From positions 1 through 55,039 of the forward strand of contig JANKMX010000009.1 in assembly GCA_024649995.1 (NCBI GenBank): a stretch of 55,039 nucleotides of DNA, read 5' to 3'. The translations under genes were made by a program, and so were the position numbers. The stretch's first letter is position 1. Every line of letters begins with the position of its first letter. The notes under the pieces are model-generated. The model had not been told where the DNA came from. It was given only the letters and a program-made list of their open reading frames with translations, and made no database searches. Source of the DNA: Gudongella sp. GTDB lineage: Bacteria; Bacillota; Clostridia; Tissierellales; Tissierellaceae. Of the stretch, positions 50,617-55,039 are shown piece by piece.

Positions 50617-51609
50617 TTAGCACTTTCCACTAACCACATTTTCGTTTCTCAAATTTACCGGTCTCTCTCCCCGTGCAATCCTGCCAACATCCCTTGCCGT
50701 AATCCTCAGCTGCTGTTCCTGGGCTTCATCGGAGAAGTAGGCACTGTGAGGGGTTACTATGACATTTGCAAGGCCCAAGAGACCCTTCTCGGCCTCTGTA
50801 GGGGGCTCATGGGTGAGGACATCAAGGCCGGCAGCAACGATCCTTCCACTCTTAAGCATATCATAGAGGGCCTCCTGGTCAATTATGGCTCCACGGGCGG
50901 TGTTTACAAGGACCAGACCCTCCCTGGTCCTTGAGAGGGCCTCCCTTGAGAAGATCCCCCTGGTCTCCTCCGTAAGTGGCGAATGTATTGTTATATAGTC
51001 GGATTCCGTTAGGAGTGTCTCGAATTCCACCTTCTGGACTCCATATTCATTCATCACGTCCTCATCCACATAGGGGTCATAGGAAATCATCCTCACCCCA
51101 AAGCCCTTTAGCTTCTGGGCAACAGCTCTGCCAATGGATCCAAAGGCAAATATACCTATAGTGGAGCCCTTAAGCCTCTTTACGCTTCCTATTCCATTTA
51201 CGGACCAGTCTCCCATGTCCACGTTTTTCTTCACATGAAGAAGCCTCCTGCCACAGGCAAGAAGCAGCATTACAGCATGGGCTGAAACCTCGTCCACACA
51301 GTAATCCTTTGCATTTGTAACCATGACACCGTTTCTTGTGGCGGCATCAATATCAGCAGCATCAAAGCCCGTGCTGGCAGTACAAAAGGCAATAAGGTCA
51401 AGGTCTCTGTAGAGCCCCTCATCCATCTGCTGATCCCAGGTCACAAGGATATCAACACCCTTCAGCTTCTCCAAGGCCTCCTCCCTTGAAAGAACAGGCT
51501 TTCCAAGGAAGGTGAAATCCTCAATTCCCTCATTCCTAATATATCCTTCAAGGCTCTGGACCTCTTCATCATTCATCCCAGGAACTCCAACCAATACAAC
51601 TTTTTTCAA
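50617..51609 (-). CDS. D-2-hydroxyacid dehydrogenase 3
   Basis: A 330-residue NAD-linked dehydrogenase, less similar to the tandem pair at 25.7-27.7 kb. The nucleotide fold reads GIFAFGSIGRAVAQKL (with Ala-Phe in place of the usual Gly-x-Gly spacing, but aligned). Catalytic Arg is in NTARGAIIDQ, Glu in LTHEPPT, His in TPHSAYF. The start is TTG at 51607-51609 with a GGGGGG site. It follows the aminotransferase gene by 12 bp, so it may reduce the 2-oxoacid that enzyme makes, a Stickland-like reductive branch (inference). Confidence 0.87.
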   Translation of the reverse strand: MKKVVLVGVPGMNDEEVQSLEGYIRNEGIEDFTFLGKPVLSREEALEKLKGVDILVTWDQQMDEGLYRDLDLIAFCTASTGFDAADIDAATRNGVMVTNAKDYCVDEVSAHAVMLLLACGRRLLHVKKNVDMGDWSVNGIGSVKRLKGSTIGIFAFGSIGRAVAQKLKGFGVRMISYDPYVDEDVMNEYGVQKVEFETLLTESDYITIHSPLTEETRGIFSREALSRTREGLVLVNTARGAIIDQEALYDMLKSGRIVAAGLDVLTHEPPTEAEKGLLGLANVIVTPHSAYFSDEAQEQQLRITARDVGRIARGERPVNLRNENVVSGKC

Positions 51610-51621
51610 AAGGATCCCCCC

Positions 51622-52782
51622 TTACTTGAATATATCCATCTTCTCCACCCTATCAAAGGCTTCCCCCATCTTTTCAACCCCAAGGGTTACAGCCAATCTC
51701 AGATAACCCTCCCCTCCAGGTCCAAAGGCACTTCCCGGCACCACGGCAACATGAGCCTCCTTAAGGAGCCTTTCTGCAAGCTCTGCGGAGGATAGTCCTG
51801 TTCCCTTGATGTTTGGAAAGAGGTAGAAGGTTCCCTTGGGTTCCATAACATGGACTCCCTTGAGCCTGTTAAGTCTCTTATAGGCAAAATATGTACGCTT
51901 TTTGAACTCCTCAACAAGTCCCGGCTGTATCTCTTTTCTCAGTCGCAAGGCATGTATTGCAGCCCTCTGGGAGATTGAGGGTGCCGAATATACGTTGTTT
52001 TCATTAACGCTCTTAATTACACCAATGAACTCCGGCTTTGCAATGATATAACCGATTCTCCATCCGGTCATTGCATAATCCTTTGAAAAGCTGCCAAGTG
52101 TTATTGTCCTTTCAGATAGTCCTGGAAGTGTCATTGTGTGAATAAATGGTGATTCATAGCTGTATATGGTGTATATGTCATCGGCAATTATGAGGATATC
52201 TTGCCTCTCTGCCACCTCTCCAATCCTTTCCAGGGTCTCCCTTGTCAGGCAGCTACCGATTGGGTTGTTTGGGGTGTTGATGATAACGGCCTTGGTTCTG
52301 TCAGTGATCATCTCCTCCAGCTTCCCCACATCAAGCTGATAATCATCCTCTTCCACCAGTTCCATAAAGACTGGCACTCCACCTGCCAGCCTTACCTGGT
52401 CGGAATATGGTGGAAAATAGGGCGAGGGTATAATTACCTCATCCCCTTCATCAAGGATGGATTCAAGGACCAGCCACATGCCCTGGCAGGCAGAGGTTGT
52501 GACCATGATTTCATCCAGACCTACAGTATGACTGTGTTCCTCCTGGAAGTATTTTGAGATTTCTTCCCTCAGCTCCTTCATTCCCACGGATTCAGTGTAT
52601 CTGGTGTAGCCTGCCTTGGCATCCTTGAAGGCTCCCTGGATTATCCTTTCATCGGTTATTATGTCCGGATCCCCTATGGTGAAGTTTATCAGGTCATCCA
52701 TTCCTGCCGCCTGGTCCGCACTTGCTGCCAGCTGACTAACCTCACCTTCCTGGTATCTCTTAGCAATATATCTCTTGTTCAT
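51622..52782 (-). CDS. Class I/II aminotransferase
   Basis: A 386-residue fold-type I PLP aminotransferase of the aspartate/aromatic subgroup. Seen are INFTIGDPD, INTPNNPIGSCL, DDIYTIYSY, the PLP lysine in LGSFSKDYAMTGWRIGYI, and the C-terminal substrate Arg in GYLRLAVTLG. Substrate could be aromatic, branched or aspartate-type amino acids. It precedes the dehydrogenase by 12 bp and follows murJ by 26 bp. Confidence 0.9.
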   Translation of the reverse strand: MNKRYIAKRYQEGEVSQLAASADQAAGMDDLINFTIGDPDIITDERIIQGAFKDAKAGYTRYTESVGMKELREEISKYFQEEHSHTVGLDEIMVTTSACQGMWLVLESILDEGDEVIIPSPYFPPYSDQVRLAGGVPVFMELVEEDDYQLDVGKLEEMITDRTKAVIINTPNNPIGSCLTRETLERIGEVAERQDILIIADDIYTIYSYESPFIHTMTLPGLSERTITLGSFSKDYAMTGWRIGYIIAKPEFIGVIKSVNENNVYSAPSISQRAAIHALRLRKEIQPGLVEEFKKRTYFAYKRLNRLKGVHVMEPKGTFYLFPNIKGTGLSSAELAERLLKEAHVAVVPGSAFGPGGEGYLRLAVTLGVEKMGEAFDRVEKMDIFK

Positions 52783-52808
52783 TTAGCTTTCCCCCATTCT
52801 GGACCATA

Positions 52809-54314
52809 TCAAGCCCTTGTTACAAAAATTGCCGCAAAAAAAGTTCCAAGTCCCAGTAGTGCTCCAAGCACCACCATGACAATACTTGAAATCAGTGACT
52901 CCCCAAGATAGCTTTCCACCCCAGACATTGTGATGACAAGTACCGATGCCATCATTACCCCTGCAAGGACTACCTTGAAGGACCTCAAGGTGATTTCCTT
53001 CCAGTGTAGAAAGTCCATACTGCTATCCAGGTCATAGACCCCATATACAGAGGCTATTATAACCGAAAGGCTGCTTCCAAGGGCAATTCCTCCCGGTCCG
53101 ATCCACAAGACAAATATGACATCAAAAATAATATTTAGAATAAGTGCAAATGCAGCCAGAACTATGGGGTCAGTGGTGTTTTCATTGGCATAGTAGAGCC
53201 TTGTCACAAGGAGCATGAGGCTGGTGCCGATTATTCCCACTGCATAGTAAACAAGCATCATTGAGGTTGCCTGAGTTGCCTGGGCTGTAAACTCACCTCT
53301 CTGGTAGAAGATCCTTACGATTGGCTCAGCCATGACGAGAAGCAGAATTGTTGCCGGAACCACAATCATTGTTATAAGCCTTAGTGAATACCTGAGGGAA
53401 TGGTCAAGCTCCACCTTGTCTATTCTGTGGTCCTTTTCAGATACCACAGGGAATATGGCGGTTACAAGGGACATGACCACTACACCGACAAACAGGTCTA
53501 TTATATCCTTTGCATAGCTAAGCTCAGCTATTGTACCTTCTGCAAGAAAGGATCCCACCGCATTGTCTATGGCCTGGTTAAGCTGATTGATGCCAAGGCC
53601 AATAACTATTGGAAAGAGGAATCTGTTCAGCCTTATGATGCTTCTGTCCTTTGTCACAAGGACTGGCTTGTACCTGTAGCCCTGCTTCTTGAAGACAGGT
53701 TTTGCCAGCATAAATGCCTGGGCTCCTACGGCGATCGTTCCAGTAACCATCAGACCCTCCAGGCCAAAGAAACGGCTTAGAAAGATCAGGTATCCAATAT
53801 ATATGAGTGCATTGGCAACCCCTCCCTTTGCCCCTGCCCTGAAAAGGTGCTGACTCTGGAGGTAGCCCCCAAAAATGGCCCTGTACACATGGGCCATTAC
53901 AATTGGAGCACCGTATCTGAACAGCCTCACTGCCTGGCTGTAGCCCTCCGGCCCAAAGCCGGGACCGAAGATCCTTACAATGTGGGGTGCCAATATGAAG
54001 TTCAGGACCATCAGGACCAGTCCAAGAATTGTCCAGTATGAGATCAGATTGTGGGTGAACTCAAACCTTCCCTTCTTTCCATCCCTCCGATCGATCTGGT
54101 GATAGATGGGAATCAGGGAAACAATGAGTGCATCGGCTACTATTCCTATGAGAAAAACCGATGCGGAAAAGGCCACAAGGTATGTGTCCGTCCTGAAGTT
54201 TGCTCCTATGAAAAAGGCCAGAAGAATTCCCTTGAGGAAATTCAACAGCCTTGCAAACAGTCCGAAGGTCAGGAGGTCCTGTGTCTGTTTTTTTATTGTC
54301 TGAAAGGACATCAT
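52809..54314 (-). CDS. murJ: MurJ/MviN-type lipid II flippase
   Basis: A 501-residue polytopic protein of the MOP exporter superfamily with about 13-14 spans. Seen are GILLAFFIGANFRTDTYLVA at the start (the MviN-type N-terminal pattern), PHIVRIFGPGFGPEG, and the arginine-bearing RIFYQRGEFTAQAT before span 10. It would flip lipid II for peptidoglycan synthesis. Firmicutes often have several MviN-like proteins and sometimes Amj, so this copy need not be the essential one. It lies 45 bp after proB. Confidence 0.85.
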   Translation of the reverse strand: MMSFQTIKKQTQDLLTFGLFARLLNFLKGILLAFFIGANFRTDTYLVAFSASVFLIGIVADALIVSLIPIYHQIDRRDGKKGRFEFTHNLISYWTILGLVLMVLNFILAPHIVRIFGPGFGPEGYSQAVRLFRYGAPIVMAHVYRAIFGGYLQSQHLFRAGAKGGVANALIYIGYLIFLSRFFGLEGLMVTGTIAVGAQAFMLAKPVFKKQGYRYKPVLVTKDRSIIRLNRFLFPIVIGLGINQLNQAIDNAVGSFLAEGTIAELSYAKDIIDLFVGVVVMSLVTAIFPVVSEKDHRIDKVELDHSLRYSLRLITMIVVPATILLLVMAEPIVRIFYQRGEFTAQATQATSMMLVYYAVGIIGTSLMLLVTRLYYANENTTDPIVLAAFALILNIIFDVIFVLWIGPGGIALGSSLSVIIASVYGVYDLDSSMDFLHWKEITLRSFKVVLAGVMMASVLVITMSGVESYLGESLISSIVMVVLGALLGLGTFFAAIFVTRA

Positions 54315-54346
54315 GGCAATTACCCCTTTTTGTCTGAATTACAGGA

Positions 54347-54377
54347 CTTCCCAGGAAGTCTAGGCTTTCCTGGGAAG
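54347..54377 (-). other. Perfect 11-bp hairpin across the proB stop codon
   Basis: CTTCCCAGGAA and TTCCTGGGAAG with a 9-base loop that contains the TAG stop of proB. No U-run follows, so a full terminator is unlikely; it may be an attenuating, processing or protective stem between proB and murJ. Confidence 0.6.
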
Positions 54378-55039
54378 AAATAGTGTACCCTTTTTCTCTC
54401 CTTCTGATATCTGGGTTATTATATCCTTTGTTTTTCCGTGTGCAACAATCATGGGTATTCCATATGCGTTGACCATTCTTGCAGCCTTGAGCTTTGTCTG
54501 TATACCGCCGGTTCCAAAGGAGCTGGTCTCACCGATGGATATCTCCTTCTCCAGCTTGTCAATATCCTCAACAACATCCACCAGACAGGCCTCAGGATTG
54601 TCATTAGGGTTGCAGTCATATATGCCGTCAATATCGCTGAGGATAAGAAGAAGGTCCCCTCCCCAGACAACGGTTGTGTATGCACCAAGCATGTCGTTGT
54701 CCCCGATTTTTATCTCGTCAACGCTAACAGTGTCATTCTCGTTGACTATTGGAACCACACCCTCGTCAATAAGTGTGAAAAGGGTGTTCCTAATGTTAAG
54801 TGTCCTTTCCTTGTGGTCGAAATCATCCTTTGTAAGGAGGATCTGCCCGATGTGGATCCCATGCTTGTTGAATATCCTCCTGTAGGAATCCATCAGCTCC
54901 ACCTGGCCGATTGAGCAAAGGGCCTGCTTGTAGTTTATATCCTGCTGCCTTGACCACTTTCCGATTGTTGAAACTCCTGCAATCCTGGCACCTGAGGAGA
55001 CTATTATCACCTTTTTACCCTGGTCCATAAGGGTCTTGA
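54360..55039 (-). CDS. proB: Glutamate 5-kinase (5' end beyond the window)
   Basis: Phosphorylates glutamate in the first step to proline. Visible from the strand KKVIIVSSGARIAG onward: SIGQVELMDSYRRIF, NENDTVSVDEIKIGDNDMLG (glutamate and ATP binding), LLILSDIDGIYDCNP and FGTGGIQTKLKAARM. The protein ends at LFLPRKA, so the C-terminal PUA domain of the long form is absent; the short kinase-only form is a known variant. The frame is open through base 55039, so the ATG at 55026-55028 is internal. No proA follows; murJ does. Confidence 0.93.
   Translation of the reverse strand, partial: KTLMDQGKKVIIVSSGARIAGVSTIGKWSRQQDINYKQALCSIGQVELMDSYRRIFNKHGIHIGQILLTKDDFDHKERTLNIRNTLFTLIDEGVVPIVNENDTVSVDEIKIGDNDMLGAYTTVVWGGDLLLILSDIDGIYDCNPNDNPEACLVDVVEDIDKLEKEISIGETSSFGTGGIQTKLKAARMVNAYGIPMIVAHGKTKDIITQISEGEKKGTLFLPRKA

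Noticed and set aside
54438-54914. Plus-strand open frame of 158 codons
   Set aside because: Antisense to proB, whose conserved motifs fix the coding strand.

Overview
The window looks like the chromosome of an anaerobic, amino-acid- and peptide-using low-GC Gram-positive (Clostridia/Tissierellia type). The grounds are two T-box leaders, strong AGGAGG ribosome sites with frequent TTG/GTG starts, a B12-dependent ribonucleotide reductase, an NhaC antiporter, an Opp peptide importer, formiminotetrahydrofolate enzymes and many amino-acid lyases, 2-hydroxyacid dehydrogenases and M20 hydrolases. No species can be named from the sequence alone. No tRNA, rRNA, CRISPR array, prophage or transposase gene was seen.

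Layout. 1-7.4 kb: 5' part of pyrG, a small SLH-like secreted protein, then a minus-strand block (MalY/PatB lyase, Lon-like protease, 33-residue membrane peptide, MFS transporter). 7.4-13.5 kb: oppBCDFA, with an extra promoter before oppA. 13.7-17.6 kb: nrdJ with NrdR-type boxes, and divergent fchA-ftcD. 18.2-25.4 kb: nucleoside hydrolase and deoD, two universal stress proteins, an amidohydrolase/M20 pair, nhaC. 25.7-29.0 kb: two paralogous 2-hydroxyacid dehydrogenases and a DUF401 permease. 29.1-40.4 kb: branched-chain amino-acid biosynthesis. A Leu(CUA) T-box controls leuACDB; an Ile(AUC) T-box controls ilvN-ilvC-ilvB-ilvE plus a methionine gamma-lyase that could supply 2-oxobutyrate. An EamA exporter and homoserine dehydrogenase lie upstream. 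40.4-45.5 kb: GNAT protein, membrane-anchored unknown, glycerate kinase, second EamA, hemerythrin-like protein. 45.5-47.4 kb: ComK-like regulator behind a LexA-type box, then a sigma-70-like factor overlapping a cell-wall amidase. 47.4-55 kb: M20C hydrolase and D-serine dehydratase, a solo GIY-YIG gene, 2-hydroxyacid dehydrogenase, aminotransferase, MurJ and the 3' part of proB.

The most unusual signal is outside the genes. Four intergenic clusters (about 1.82-2.29, 17.6-18.2, 25.4-25.75 and 50.04-50.58 kb) hold five families of structured repeats, called A to E here. Copies of B are all exactly 58 bp and copies of C exactly 179 bp, and paired arms change together between copies. One B copy sits in the centre of an A palindrome. 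Two D palindromes bracket the GIY-YIG nuclease gene. Three clusters lie exactly between convergent genes. They look like a set of small structured mobile elements, possibly served by GIY-YIG nucleases. The second candidate for something new is the SOS-linked ComK-like / sigma / amidase locus.
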